A DNA stretch of 64,000 nucleotides from Cynocephalus volans (GCF_027409185.1 NC_084469.1:78155918-78219917); one strand, 5' to 3'. Shown: positions 34,795 to 45,980, counted from the stretch's first letter. The notes: generated from the sequence alone by a model not told the origin. Made by a program: numbers and translations.

Positions 34795-35105
34795 CTAATG
34801 TGTTGTCCCTTTTATCTCCAAAACGGGCTCCCAATTAGTTCCACAGAAAGTGATTTCCCCAAACTTGGCTGCCAGCTGTAATTGGCTTATATGTGACCCA
34901 TCCATTTCTACATGCTTGTTAGAGCTGGGTGCTGGGGTCTCTTCGGTCCCTGGCAGCCAGCTGGACAGGAGCAGCATGTACTGGCTGGTGTGGTGGTAGA
35001 CCCCCTGGAGTTGGGTGGCCCACTCTGTGTACTCCATGCCTTGTTGGATGGAGCAGACCCAGTGTGGAGACTGCCCTTGAAACCAGGCAGACATTGGGAA
35101 ACACT
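34795..35105 (-). CDS. Weak candidate coding exon, unrecognised
   Basis: On the minus strand a tcctttttcctccag acceptor-like sequence at about 35118-35104 precedes an open frame of about 100 codons ending in TAG near 34795. It includes VCSIQQGMEYTEWATQLQG, SQYMLLLSSWLPGTEE and SQLQLAAKFGEITFCG. The composition is protein-like (aromatic and hydrophobic residues mixed), unlike the low-complexity frames nearby, and overlaps no recognised repeat. I cannot match it to a known protein and see no partner exon. It may be a real exon, a lncRNA exon or chance. Confidence 0.25.
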
Positions 35106-35204
35106 GGAGGAAAAAGGACTCCATTTTCCCCCCTTCTAACCTTCCTCGTCTCCTTGTTTTCTTCTTCTAGCCTCCGTTCAGAAGATAGAAGAGTAATAAA
35201 TTGC

Positions 35205-35405
35205 ACAAATTGCTTGGGTTTGAACCTGGATTTGCCATCTGATGGCTGTGGAACCTTGGGCAAGCTTCTCAGAATGTCACTGCCTCAGTCTCCTCACCTG
35301 TAAAATGGGAATAATAAAAGCAACTACCTCATAGTGTTGCTATGTAAACCGGTTAATGTAAATGAATTGGTTAATGTGAATAAGGCACTTAGGACAGTAA
35401 GTAAG
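35205..35405 (+). repeat. MIR
   Basis: Contains gggtttgaacctggatttgc, ctgtggaaccttgggcaagc, tgcctcagtctcctcacctg and taaaatgggaataataaaag, the MIR core in order. Confidence 0.8.
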
Positions 35406-35627
35406 TCAGGAAGGTTGTGTACATGTTTGTTAATATTTGATTCTGGGAATGAAATGCCTGCTGCAAACCAAGCACAGGTTCTCTACTGGCTGTTGGGTAC
35501 ATGTGGCCATAACCCTGGAGAAGCTCGCAGTCTGTAGAATCTTGGAAGGACATGACCAACTTTTCCTTTTCCTTTTCCTTGTTTTCCCCCCTCCTTGCAT
35601 TTCTTTCTCTCCTCCTTTCTTCTTTTC

Positions 35628-36088
35628 TGTATTAGTTTCTTATTGCTGCTGTAACAAATGAGCACAAACTTTCTGGCTTAAAGCTACACAAATTTATTGT
35701 CTTCAGAACTGTAGATCAGAAGTCTCACTGGATTGAAAAATCAAGGTGTGGGCAGGGATGTATTGCTTTCTGGAGGCTCTGGGGGAGAATGTTTCCTTGA
35801 CTTTTCAGTTTCTAGGGGCTGATCATGTTCCTTGCTTTGTGACCCCTTCGCATCACTTTGACTTCTGCTTCCATTGTCACGTTTTTTCTAACTCTCCTGC
35901 CTCCCTCTTTCCCATATAAGGACCTTGTGATTACATTGGGCCCACCAGGTAATGCAGGATAATCTCTACATTTCAAAGTCCTTGATTTTATCATATCTGC
36001 AAAGTCTCTTTTGCCATATAAGGTAGCATATTCACAGGTGGCAGAATTAAGACATGGTCACTGGGGGGCCATTATTCTGTCTACCACA
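35628..36088 (-). mobile_element. MLT1-type solo LTR
   Basis: Runs from tgtattagtttcttattgct to ctgtctaccaca. Diagnostic words are ctgctgtaacaaatgagcac, ccttgtgattacattgggcc, tctgcaaagtctcttttgcc and gggggccattattctgtcta. Near-identical cttttc / cttttt flanks make the 5-bp target duplication uncertain in this T-rich context. Confidence 0.85.
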
Positions 36089-36131
36089 CTTTTTCCTCTC
36101 TTCCTTCCTTCCTTTCAAAAATGCTTGTCCT

Positions 36132-36225
36132 GGGGCTGGCTGGTTAGCTCAGTTGGTTAGAGAATGGTGTTGTAACACCAAGGTCAAGTGTTCAGATCCC
36201 TGTACCAGCCAGCCACCAAAAAAAA
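36132..36225 (+). repeat. tRNA-Ile-like SINE, monomer
   Basis: Reads ggctggttagctcagttggt, ggtgttgtaacacc, tcaagtgttcagatccc and accagccagccacc, then a short A-run. This is the clearest monomer in the window: the A box is nearly the same as in mammalian tRNA-Ile, and no unrelated 3' body is present. Confidence 0.9.
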
Positions 36226-36229
36226 GTTT

Positions 36230-37540
36230 GTTGTGTTCATCAACTTTCTTGAGCCAGTTTGGGATATTAGGGGATCTTGGTTCCAGGTCTAACACTCCCA
36301 TCAACTTGCAGCATATGTGACCTTGGCTAAGACTAGCCCACTTTTGTCACACAAGGGGTTGGACTCAACATGCAGTGCCTAACTTCAGATGTACCAAAAC
36401 ACCACTTCCTTGATTAAATTGATCTAATTAAATTGATCTGATTCTAATGCTCCCCAACCCCGCTCCCCGCCCCCCCTCCACCCCCCGCTTGCTGGTGGGA
36501 AATTCACTGTGTTGGAGCTTTCCTTGTTCCTGGTTGTTCAAATCTTGTGGCATCCCAGAATGCAGACACGTTAGGCAGGTTGCTCCAGTTTTCACACCAT
36601 TGGTCTCTGATGCCACCTCTGAGATGTCCATTGTCCCAGCCTGTGTGGTTCCTTTAGGTGCCATGTTTGCAGCCAGGAAAATTTGGTGGCCTCGAGGGCA
36701 CCCATGGCTAGTGCCTAGGCACCCTGGGTGCACCTCATAGCCTTTTCTCCTTGAGGCTTAACAACCTCAGGAAACAGGGTGTGAGGCCCTGGACCTACTG
36801 ATCTCCATCCTGTCCCTAGTCTGGGGGACCCTATCCTAGGTACTTCCCTCCTTTACACTTGGTGTAACCTTGTCAAAGGGCTTTTTACAAAGTTCACAAA
36901 GAGAAGTGTCCTGCAGGCAACTTCAGCTTTGGGCTTTCCAACATCAGCTCCTCCTGAAGCAAAAAGGCCTGCCTTTCTGCTTGAAATGGTTAAAAAGAAA
37001 AAGTATGAATTGAACAAATACAAGTGAATGGATCAGTAAATTACTCTGCCCCAAATGCTTTTCAAATGGTCTTCCACAGACTCTTCAGTTCTTCCTAGCA
37101 GAGATCAAATGGGTAGAGTTCTAGGTCTGCCTCCCTCACTTCAACCAGGAAAGCCACTCAGTTGATAGTTTTATGCATTGAAGATTCTCCTAAGGTTTTA
37201 TTTAAAGGAAGGATTCTATGGTTAAATCCACTGGACTAGATGATCACTAGAGCCTCAGTCAGTTGTAAGGTGTATAATTTTTATATTTCAGCAAATTCAG
37301 CAGCCTTAGGAAGAAATCATTTATTCTCTATGATCTGGCTTTCTATTTAGTGAGAGTCCCCTGTTAATAAAAATGTCTGTAACAATATATCTACAGCACA
37401 ATATCGTTTGTTCATAGCAATGCAGTATATGAACTTGGGAAGCGTAAAGTTTTGTCTGTATCTCTTATTTATTTATTTTTTTAGGGAGTGTTCTTAGACC
37501 AAGAATTATTTCTTCAAAAGAGATGAACATTTAAACATGA
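36230..37540. other. Unassigned stretch
   Basis: No gene or named repeat. A C-rich patch at 36455-36485 and overlapping frames at 36428-36740 show no domain. A MIR-like fragment may lie near 37190-37270 (aggattctatggttaaatcc), but this is weak. Confidence 0.3.
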
Positions 37541-37543
37541 TAG

Positions 37544-37545
<2 letters not shown>

Positions 37546-37609
<64 letters not shown>
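37546..37609. repeat. (CA)n microsatellite
   Basis: About 32 uninterrupted CA units, followed by imperfect acatacac. Cysteine-valine and threonine-histidine frames through it are artefacts. Confidence 0.97.
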
Positions 37610-37614
<5 letters not shown>

Positions 37615-37689
37615 ATACATATAAAATGCATGGTCATGGGAGAAAATTTGGAAACTGCAGAGCAATATAAGAAGAAAGTAGATATCACT

Positions 37690-38480
37690 AATCATTTCAA
37701 ATTACATTTTGGGATATTTTCTCTCAATATTTAAAAAACTATGTGTACAATGTGTGTACAAATTATGTATGTGTATGAAATAGGGAACATGACATGTTTA
37801 TAGTTTTATGTGCTGATTTTTTCATGTAATATTAATTCTCATGAGCATTTTCCTCATGTCTTTAATTTTTTTAAAACATGATTTTAATGCTGCCTGAGAC
37901 TGTATAATATACTTGATTTTAGCCAAAATCTGAGAAGTGACGAGACACTCTATAATATAGATGTGCCATAATTTCTTTACCAATTTCCCTATTACTAAAC
38001 ATTTTTTTTTTGTCTTTTTTGTGACCGGTAAGGGGATCGCAACCCTTGGCTTGGTGTCGTCCGCACTGTGCTCAGCCAGTGAGCTCACCGGCCATCCCTA
38101 TATAGGATCCGAACCTGCGGCGGGAGTGCTGCTGCGCTCCCAGCACCGCACTCTCCCGAGTGCGCCACAGGGTCGGCCCCTAAACATTTTCAATGCATCT
38201 AATTTTCATGATTATCAATGAGTGTGAGGAGCATGTTTATAGACAAATCTTTACTTACATCTCTAGACGTTTCTCGAAATAGATTCAAAAGTATGAATTT
38301 ACTAAATCAAAGGATAGAAACTTTTTTGCCAAAGACTCTTGATATATATTTCTAAAGTACTTTCCAAAAAGTATATACGACTTTACACTTCTATTAGTTC
38401 TGTTGGAGTCTTGGTCTCACCAAATCTTTATTAATGGCATTATCAAGAACTTGCTTATTACTATATGAAATGTCAGTGTT
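37690..38480 (-). repeat. L1M fragment interrupted by a SINE
   Basis: Left part: tttcaaattacattttggga, tcatgagcattttcctcatg, atagatgtgccataatttct. Right part: gaaatagattcaaaagtatga, actaaatcaaaggatagaaa, tttccaaaaagtatatacga. Together they follow the reverse complement of an ancient L1 3' region, with 38006-38179 inserted between. Confidence 0.55.
38006..38179 (-). repeat. Dimeric tRNA-like SINE with 11-bp TSD
   Basis: On the minus strand: a first unit (gccgaccctgtggcgcactc ... gcaggttcggatcc), a linker cctatatagg, and a second tRNA-like unit (ggccggtgagctcactggct ... gggttgcgatccccttac), then accggtcac and an A-rich tail. The duplication ctaaacatttt is perfect at 37995-38005 and 38180-38190. 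The first unit carries an insertion-like ctgggagcgcag arm that the older dimer at 44911 lacks. Confidence 0.9.
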
Positions 38481-38687
38481 TTAGTGTCATATGTAATTTA
38501 TCGGACTCTTTAAAAATACTTTAAAAAATGACAATCTATGTACCTTTTAAATTAACGAAATATCCCAGCATCTCCAATAGAGAATTTTTTCCTGAAAAAT
38601 AAGAACAGGGCTAAAATAAGCCAGAGTGTTACATAGAAAAATGGAATAAGGGCAAAAAAGTAGTCTTCTAGTTCTGATGTGACCCAC

Positions 38688-39081
38688 TGCTATGGTATGA
38701 ATGTGTCCCCCAAATTCATGTGTTGAAACTTAATCACCAATGTGATAGTATTAAGAGGTGGGGCCTTTAGGAGGTGATTAAGTCATATGGACAGAGTCCT
38801 TATGAATAGGATTAGGGTTCTTAAAAAGGGCTTGAAGGAGTGAGTTTGTTCTCTTCTGCTTTTCTGCTGTGTGAGGACATAGCATTCCTCCCCTCTGGAG
38901 GACCCAGCAACAAGGTGCTATCTTGGAAGCAGAGAGACCAGATCCTCACCAGACACTGAATCTGCCAGTGCTTTAATCTTAGACTTCTCAGCCTCCAGAA
39001 TTGCGAGAAAATAAATTTATGTTCTTTATAAATTATTCAGTCTGTGATATTTTGTTATAGCAGCACCAATGGACTGATACA
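38688..39081 (+). mobile_element. MaLR-type solo LTR with perfect 5-bp TSD
   Basis: Starts tgctatggtatgaatgtgtc and ends accaatggactgataca. Diagnostic words are gaggtggggcctttaggagg, cctcaccagacactgaatct and cagcctccagaattgcgaga. CCCAC occurs at 38683-38687 and 39082-39086. This is a complete MST/MLT1A-class LTR of 394 bp. Confidence 0.9.
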
Positions 39082-39089
39082 CCCACCTT

Positions 39090-41010
39090 CCAGCTGCCTC
39101 TGTTCTCTAACTTTAATATGCAATGGTCTTGGGGCAGTGTTTGTGGACTTTGACCAGAGAAGTAAAAATACCTGGGGACTGATTTTTAGGACCTGTCTTG
39201 AAGGCACCTCTATTTAGAATCCAGCCCCGTGATTTTTCGTTTGTGATCTCAAGGACTTAGGTTATAAGTCCAATGGGAAAGGGCTCAGGAAGCCGATCCA
39301 TGAACCTGGCCAGGGCTCGTCCCCAAATCCCATGGCAGGACAGTAATAGATGTCATGTCTGCCCAGTAGGAAGAGACCCCATGCTCCTTTTCAAATTTGG
39401 GGACATTTTTTCTCTGCCATTACAACTTGGTGACTTTAGATTTCAGGAATGGAGTTGATCCTGGGGCTTCTGCTCTGCTCTCTACCTGGTTTGCTCTATG
39501 CTAATATCAATAGACTGTCTTCCTTCCAAGGATGTTACAATGTTTATAATTTCTTTTCAAATATTTTGTCGTAATTAGTGGGAGACTAGGCATGTGCCTA
39601 GTCAATTTACCTAGTGGTCAGGTAACACACCAGCAGGCATTTGCTGTCTGTGGTATACAGCTGCCGTTCTATCACATGGAGCCAGATTCCAGACAGAGGT
39701 GGCTACTGCAAGTATTTCTTCCATCCTTTCCAGATCATCAGCAAAGGATTTGCTAATTAGGACATTGGTATCAAAAATGGATTTTTATTGGCAAATCTAG
39801 TGACTGTTAATTAGTTTGATGAATGTTCAAAATGAGCTTCAGATATGCAGATATGAAAAAATATGTAGGTTAGAGGCAATCCCCTTCTCTTGTGTGAAAC
39901 TAGCCTGTACCTTTAGGGATGGCACCTGAACTAGAGCTAGAACCTTAATCATCCTGTGTCCAGCCATTTGTTCAAAGGGACTACCAATCACATGATTATA
40001 TCCCAGTGATGGCAGAATCCTTCTCTAATCTGTTTTGGGTAAACTTTGATTACAGGGAAAGGTCAGAAAGCTGGGGTTTCATCAAGCCCCAGAACTGGTG
40101 GGCTGAGCTGCTTAGTGCCTGCTTTGCTATGTTTATTTAATCAATTTTGGTAGGTGTGACTGTCGTCAACCCAGGTCTATGGGACAGAGCTTCAGCCTTT
40201 TTCTTCTGCTAAATCAGAGATCGCAGAGTCAGTGGACGGTTAGGTTGTGCTAGGCGATGTCTGTCCAGTTGTTCTCCCAAGCATGCGGATGAGACAGCTC
40301 GTCGAAGATCTGCATCTGATTTGATTCAGGGAAATTCATTTGAGTTCCAAGAGCAGCTCTGGCTTTTAAAACATTAGGAGGGAGAAGAGAAGAGAAAAGA
40401 AAACAAAAAGAAGAGAGAGAGAGAAAGAAGGTTGATAACTGCTTTTTTAGGTTTCTGTGTGTGATTTTCATTTTGAAGGATGCCTTCAATGTTAGACATC
40501 CATAATGGATGTAATATGGCAAGACAAACAAAGAGAGCCTGTTCTGGAACACAGAGGCACTTGGTCCCAGGTGTGGCTATGTCAAGTTACTGAAAGGCCA
40601 GCCTGGCTGTGACACTGAAACCCTTATTTGCATTTCTAACTGTGACCTGAGGGCTGGTCTGATGTATGAACAGAGAAGGTAACTTCCTGAATGGTGTACC
40701 AACGACCTTTTTCTGTCACCTCCTGAGATCTTAGGAAAAGTTTTCTAAACTTGGTTGGTATGAAAGGTCAGACTAGTGTAATATACTTAAAAAAATTCCA
40801 TAGTATTTCTCCTGTTATACATGTAAATTCAGTGTCTGACATGGAGTGGGTACCAATAAATGTTCGTTAAATGAATGAATAAAGTTTGTTCAGGGCTTAA
40901 ATTAATAAATCAAATCTATCTTTTTGTCTGAACTTAAAATCTTTGTTTTCTTAAAGTCTAGGAAACATATCTGAGAATGTCCTACAGTTTTTTTTTAAAG
41001 GAAGACCATT
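39090..41010. other. Non-repetitive stretch
   Basis: No gene or confident repeat. Bases 39740-39900 (gatttgctaattaggacatt, gactgttaattagtttgatg) are AT-rich with homeodomain-type words and may be a conserved element. Bases 40375-40430 are a purine-rich (GA)n-like tract. A short MIR/L2-like end (gacatggagtgggtaccaat) lies at 40830-40880. Confidence 0.3.
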
Positions 41011-41014
41011 AAAA

Positions 41015-41580
41015 ATTTCCCCCCTAAGTAATAGACTTTACTTTTATAGCAGTTTTAGGTTTACAGAGAAAAACAGCAGAGAATACAGATAATTTCCATA
41101 CCCTCTCCCCCAACATGCAGTTTCTCTTGTTATTAACATGTTATATTCCTGTGGTACATTTGTTATAATTATGAACCAATATTGATATATTATTATTAAC
41201 TCAATTTTACATTAGAGTTCCTTCTGTGTTGTACAGTTTTATGGTTTTTGCCAAATGCATAATGTCATGCGTTTGCCATTACAGTATCATACAGAATAGT
41301 TTCGCTGCCCTAAAAGTCCTCTGAGCTCCACCTATTCACTCCTCTCACTCTCCCTCCCTCCCCTGAAACCCTGACAACCACTGATTTTTTTCCCATTACC
41401 TCATCGTTTCTTTGTGTTGGGAACACTCAAAATCCTCTCTTCCAGCTAACTGAACCCATACAATGCATTGTTGTTAATTACTGTCACCATACAGTGCTAT
41501 AGAACGCTATAGATATAATTCTTCCTATTGAACTGTACTTTTGTATTTGTTAACCAACCTATATTTAAAAATCTTTGAAG
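41015..41580 (-). repeat. L1M 3' region
   Basis: Contains agttttaggtttacagagaa, tcttgttattaacatgttat, tacagtatcatacagaatag, cctgaaaccctgacaaccac, and then gaacactcaaaatcctctct and cagtgctatagaacgctata. These are consecutive blocks of ancient L1 3' ends in reverse complement. Confidence 0.75.
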
Positions 41581-41674
41581 AATTGAAAATCTTTGTTTCC
41601 TTAAAGTCTAGGAAACGTACCTGATAAGGTCTTGCATTTCCATTATACTACTACTGTTAATTAATAATAATGGT

Positions 41675-41915
41675 AATAGACAACATGAATTGCGTGCTTA
41701 CTAGGTCCTAGTTCTTCAACTTTCTATATATTATATAATTGAATCATCACAACAACTTGATTTTATTATTATCTTCAATTCTAAAGGAGATAACCAAGGC
41801 TTTGAGAGATTAGTTGTTCTTGCCCAAATTACACAGCTAGAAACTAACTGTTTTATTTGAACCCAGACAGTCTGTCTCCAGACTCCATATTCTTAAACCT
41901 CAAGCTGTATTGCCT
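41675..41915 (-). repeat. MIR
   Basis: Reads tgcgtgcttactaggtccta, tataattgaatcatcacaac, attgctctt-like Cys-free core and cacagctagaaactaactg in reverse MIR order; diverged. Confidence 0.65.
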
Positions 41916-42119
41916 CTCTTTTTTTGGTATTATAAACACCTCTATTGTATAACGTCTTCTTAAAAAAATAATTTCTTTTGGAGTATCTCTTCTTTTGCAA
42001 GACTGCCATTCAGAGTACTTTGCTATTTATGGGGTATATCATTAGTGTTCATAATGAAAAAGTTAGTCTGTGTCTTAACCTTAGCATCCCTGCAGATTAA
42101 ATAGGTAGATGTCTGATTG

Positions 42120-42362
42120 TGTTAACAAGAATAATAACTACCACTTATTGAGTGAATACTATATACCAGGCACTTAGCACACATTATTGCTAACACTTGC
42201 AAACAACTCTGAGAAATAATTAGTTCATCATCCCCATTTATAGATGAGGAAACTGAGGCTCTGAGATGTTACATAAATTGCTTTGGATCACATAGTTTAC
42301 CACTAGCAAAATTGGAATTTGAACACAGGTCTGTGAGATGCCCAGATTTCTCCTGCTCTAAA
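42120..42362 (-). repeat. MIR
   Basis: A good copy: ttgagtgaatactatatacc, aggcacttagcacacattat, atagatgaggaaactgaggc, gaatttgaacacaggtctgt. Reverse orientation. Confidence 0.8.
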
Positions 42363-42659
42363 TGGTGCTCAGGTCCATTCTTGGTTATAATACAGCATTG
42401 ACACGGCTATCACATAAGTTTCCTCTGCAAGATGCCTCTTTTTTTAGGCTTTCTATGGAACACCTGGTTGAATGTGACAGAGTGTCCTGTCTGGTTAGAA
42501 GCAGGTTAAATATTTGCCATGAAACTGCCTGGGCTTTTTCTTTGAACTTGATTGGCTGTATTTGTACTGACACAATGAATCCCATTGTTAGGGGAACGAT
42601 GGCCTATCTTAGTCTCCAGGTAGAGCTGGGCAGATCCCAGCTATGTTCATCCTGACTTG

Positions 42660-42995
42660 GATAAGTACTCTCACCAGTAATAAAAAAATAATTTTAGCAC
42701 TTGAGCTAATTGGGATAAAAAAAATGTGACACCCAAGCCAGAAATAAGCTTAATGAAGCCCATTAAATAATTTAATGATTACATAATTATGTTCATTTAA
42801 AATGCATGAATTGATTACTCTCAAATTAATTTTACCATCTCTGTACCTTTTTGAGCACATTTATTTTGAACAAAATGAAGGATTAGTTTCATTTCTGATG
42901 GGCACTCTGCCATTAATAATCATGTCTCATTATAATGAGGAAATGTTGTGTTTTGAATAAGTTCGTGTGACCATATATTTTCTGATAACAGACAA
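42660..42995. promoter_or_regulatory. Candidate conserved noncoding element
   Basis: No repeat was recognised. The stretch is dense in TAAT/ATTA words (cattaaataatttaatgatt, caaattaattttaccatctc, gccattaataatcatgtctc), typical of homeodomain-bound enhancers. Conservation cannot be judged from one genome. Confidence 0.3.
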
Positions 42996-43384
42996 GCTTG
43001 TTCAGTGGAGAAATTTAAGCTATTGAAAGAGTCTTACTAATTTGAATAATAAAATGAATAAGTGGAGGATTGATGTGCTCAGTGAACAGAAATCTAGACG
43101 GTAAAATCTGGTGCAATCCAGCTATTAGGAGCTGAATCAGGGTGTTCTGGAAGCTCCAAACCAGGTGCCAAATCAGGTATACAGGATAGAAAGGGCTAAA
43201 ACACATGTTAAATGTTTTTCTAACATCTTTTTCTTCCCCTTTTCCAACAGCTCCTAATTTCTGTTTGGTATTCCCTATAATTTTGAGGTCAAAGACTCCT
43301 TCCTAGGCTCCACGGGTATAGCATATGACCCACTAAGCCAACCATTGCATTTAACCCTTCTGTCCATAGTAATTGTTATGGAGG

Positions 43385-43735
43385 TGAACATGTGACCTAA
43401 GGCTGTCCAGTCAGAATGAATCTCAGGACCCTTTAAGGGCATTCTGGGACAAAACTCTCCTTTTTAATTTTGGCTATGAGTGAAGAAGCAGGTTGGCAGC
43501 CATTTCTCACATTGGACACCAATCTTGGGATGAAATTAAACTGAAGAAGGCTGAACCAACAGACAGAAGGAAACCAGATGTTGGTGACACTGTTGAGTCC
43601 CAGGATAAATCCTCTCCTGAATCTACATCTAGGCCTTTTCATTACAGGAGACAACAAATCCCTTCTATTATTGAAACCATTGCTGCGGAAAGCATCCTGC
43701 AAGAAGCAGGATTTAATAGGTTATAGGACTTTTCT
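43385..43735 (+). repeat. Probable ancient dispersed repeat
   Basis: Words such as catgtgacctaaggctgtcc and cagtcagaatgaatctcagg, plus gaagcaggttggcagccat, resemble an old mammalian repeat. The 77-codon frame here (43493-43726) therefore probably comes from the repeat and is not a gene. The family was not identified. Confidence 0.4.
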
Positions 43736-44017
43736 TTACAGCTGTATAGAATCATAGAATTTCAGGCCTGTGAGAGGCGTTAAGGGTTACCAGTTCCAAC
43801 AGGAGTGCCACATAATGATTTGAGAAGCTGATTTGTGGTCTTATATGGGTGTTTTGCCTTTGTAGACCAGTTTATATCTTCTAGCATGTTTTCAGAATGG
43901 TTTGGATACTCACAACAAGGCTCTCTTTAAGGGAGCTGGGCAGGGGACACCATGCCATGAGATAGTCAGGATTGGGTAGTGAGAGAGATGCTTTTTGTAG
44001 TCAAAAAGATCAGATGA

Positions 44018-44161
44018 GGGCCGAGCCCGTGGTGCACTCGGGAGAGTGCGGCGCTGGGAGCGCAGCGACACTCCTGCCGCGGGTTCGGATCCTATATAGG
44101 AATGGCCGGTGCACTCACGGGCTGAGTGCTGGTCATGAAAAAGACAAAAAAAAAAAAAAAA
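44018..44161 (+). repeat. Dimeric tRNA-like SINE with 15-bp TSD
   Basis: First unit gggccgagcccgtggtgcac ... ccgcgggttcggatcc, linker cctatatagg, then a shortened second unit (aatggccggtgcactcacgg ... gtgctggtcatg) and an A-run. The second unit lacks its B-box half. The duplication aaaaagatcagatga is perfect at 44003-44017 and 44162-44176. GC-rich and CpG-bearing, so probably young. Confidence 0.9.
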
Positions 44162-44910
44162 AAAAAGATCAGATGATGTCAAATCCTTGCTCTTCTGCTA
44201 TGTAATCTAGGCTGCTCCTATACTTGTAAAATGAACATAACAGCTACTTTAACTTTTTTTTTAAGTGTGTGTGTGAAAATTGAAGTGGAGAATGTCTATG
44301 AAAGGGCCTGCTGTATGGCACACAAACAGTGCATAATCCTCGTCAATTTTGTTTCTTTTCTTCTGAATCTAGGAAGGATTCTTTTGAATCCCTGTTCTCT
44401 TCCAATCTTTGCCTTCAGTTCCACCATTAGAGACTCAGGGATTTGATTCTTATAAAAATATGCATATCTCTGGAGCATCTATTGGTCCTTTAAACCTTGG
44501 TGAAAATTTGAAGTTGTTAGCAATAGTATACTTCTTAGGATCAATGAAAGATGGAAATAAGCAGATTGTGATTAGCAGTGGAGGTCAGAGGGCACGCTCC
44601 TGAGTACACAGAGGGTGTTTTGAAGGAAGAGAAAAGGCTCCAAAGAAAGAAAAAGAATCCATTTTTCCAGAAAAATGTTTTGGGCATTTTTAAGTGTGTC
44701 TGAAAAACATGAATAACTTTGGTGTCTTCATGGAGCCACACACCACAAACGAGGAGTTTTGCCTAAAAGTTTAGTTGCACAGTTTGAGTATTACAAGGCA
44801 CTCTCTGATGTCCTCTCTGGAGGGCCCAGCAGTGATATGCCTGCTCTTTTGACAGCCTCTGAGAAATGAGGAATTGCCAGACATGAAAAATACACATCGT
44901 TTTATTTTAT

Positions 44911-45073
44911 TTTTTTAAAGATGACTGGTAAGGGGATCTTAACCCTTGACTTGGTGATATCAGGACCACGCTCTCTGAAGTGAGCTAACCGGCCATCCCT
45001 ATATAGGGATCCGAACCCTTGACTTTGGTGTTATCAGCACCACATTCTCCCAAGTGAGCCATCGGCCAACCCT
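44911..45073 (-). repeat. Dimeric tRNA-like SINE, older copy
   Basis: On the minus strand both units are ordinary tRNA-Ile-like monomers: ggttggccgatggctcactt ... ggtgctgataacacc ... gggttcggatcc, linker ccctatatagg, then ggccggttagctcacttc ... gggttaagatccccttac. The flanks (atacacatcgtttta and atacacgttatttt) are an imperfect duplication. Confidence 0.85.
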
Positions 45074-45349
45074 AACATACACGTTATTTTTTAAAGGCTG
45101 ACTTTGTCATAGGCACTGGGAAAATTTTTTTTAAAGACATTTGTTTATTTTTTTAAAGCCAAAAATGAAATATATTCACTTACATACCGGAACACTCCAT
45201 GGAGTTACTGACTTCAGTCGTAGCTCAATGAGGAACTGTCTCTCCATTTCTGGTTTTCTTGATTTGGCTTCATTTTCAAACAGAATGCCCCCAAGTGGTG
45301 GCAAAGATAACTATCAGCAGTCCCAGGCTTATCAGCTTAGCTAAATGTT

Positions 45350-45980
45350 TTACATGTACATCTTCCATTCTCAGTGCAAGTTTTCCAGGTATATATTATT
45401 ATCCCCATTCTATAGATAAAGAAACTGAGGCTTAGGAAAGTTTAGTGAAGGTTACCCAGCAAGTAAGGTCACTCTCTTATGGGTCAAATTGTGTCTCCTT
45501 CTCACCCCCCAAACTTATGTGTTGAAGTCCTGTTGCTCAGTACCTCAGAAATGTGACCTTATTTGGACATGGGGTCTATGTAGATGCAGTCAAGTTAAAA
45601 TGAAGTCATTAGGGTGGGCTCTAATCCAAAATGACTGGTGTTTTTATAAAAAGGAGAATTTTGGAGACAGACATGCATAGAGGGAAGATGTTGTGAAGAG
45701 AGATAGGGAGAAGAAGGCTGTCTCTGAGCTAAGGAGAAAGGCCTAGAATAGAATCTTCCCTCACAACCCTCATCAGGTACCAACTCTGCCAACACCTTGA
45801 TTTTGCACTTCTAACCCCCAGAACTGTGAGACAATACAATTCCGATGTCTGAGCCACCCCATTTGTGTTACAGTACTTTGTTACAGCAGCCCTAGCAAAC
45901 TAGTATGGAGTTCAGATTTGAATTCAGATCTGACACCAAAGCTGTTGTTCTTTCTCCTGCACCACATTGCTCCACCATGT
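45350..45980 (-). repeat. MIR split by an LTR
   Basis: The left part to 45478 (attattatccccattctata, gaaactgaggcttaggaaag) and the right part from 45905 (gttcagatttgaattcagat, ctgcaccacattgctccac) are the two halves of one reverse MIR, separated by the LTR at 45479-45904. Confidence 0.7.
45479..45904 (+). mobile_element. MaLR-type solo LTR inserted in MIR
   Basis: Starts tatgggtcaaattgtgtctc and ends cagccctagcaaactagtat. Interior words are gaaatgtgaccttatttgga, catgcatagagggaagatgt, caccttgattttgcacttct and cagaactgtgagacaatac. About 425 bp, full length. No clean 5-bp duplication. Confidence 0.8.

Noticed and set aside
43493-43726. 77-codon frame that looks protein-like
   Set aside because: The surrounding words resemble an ancient dispersed mammalian repeat, and no domain is seen.
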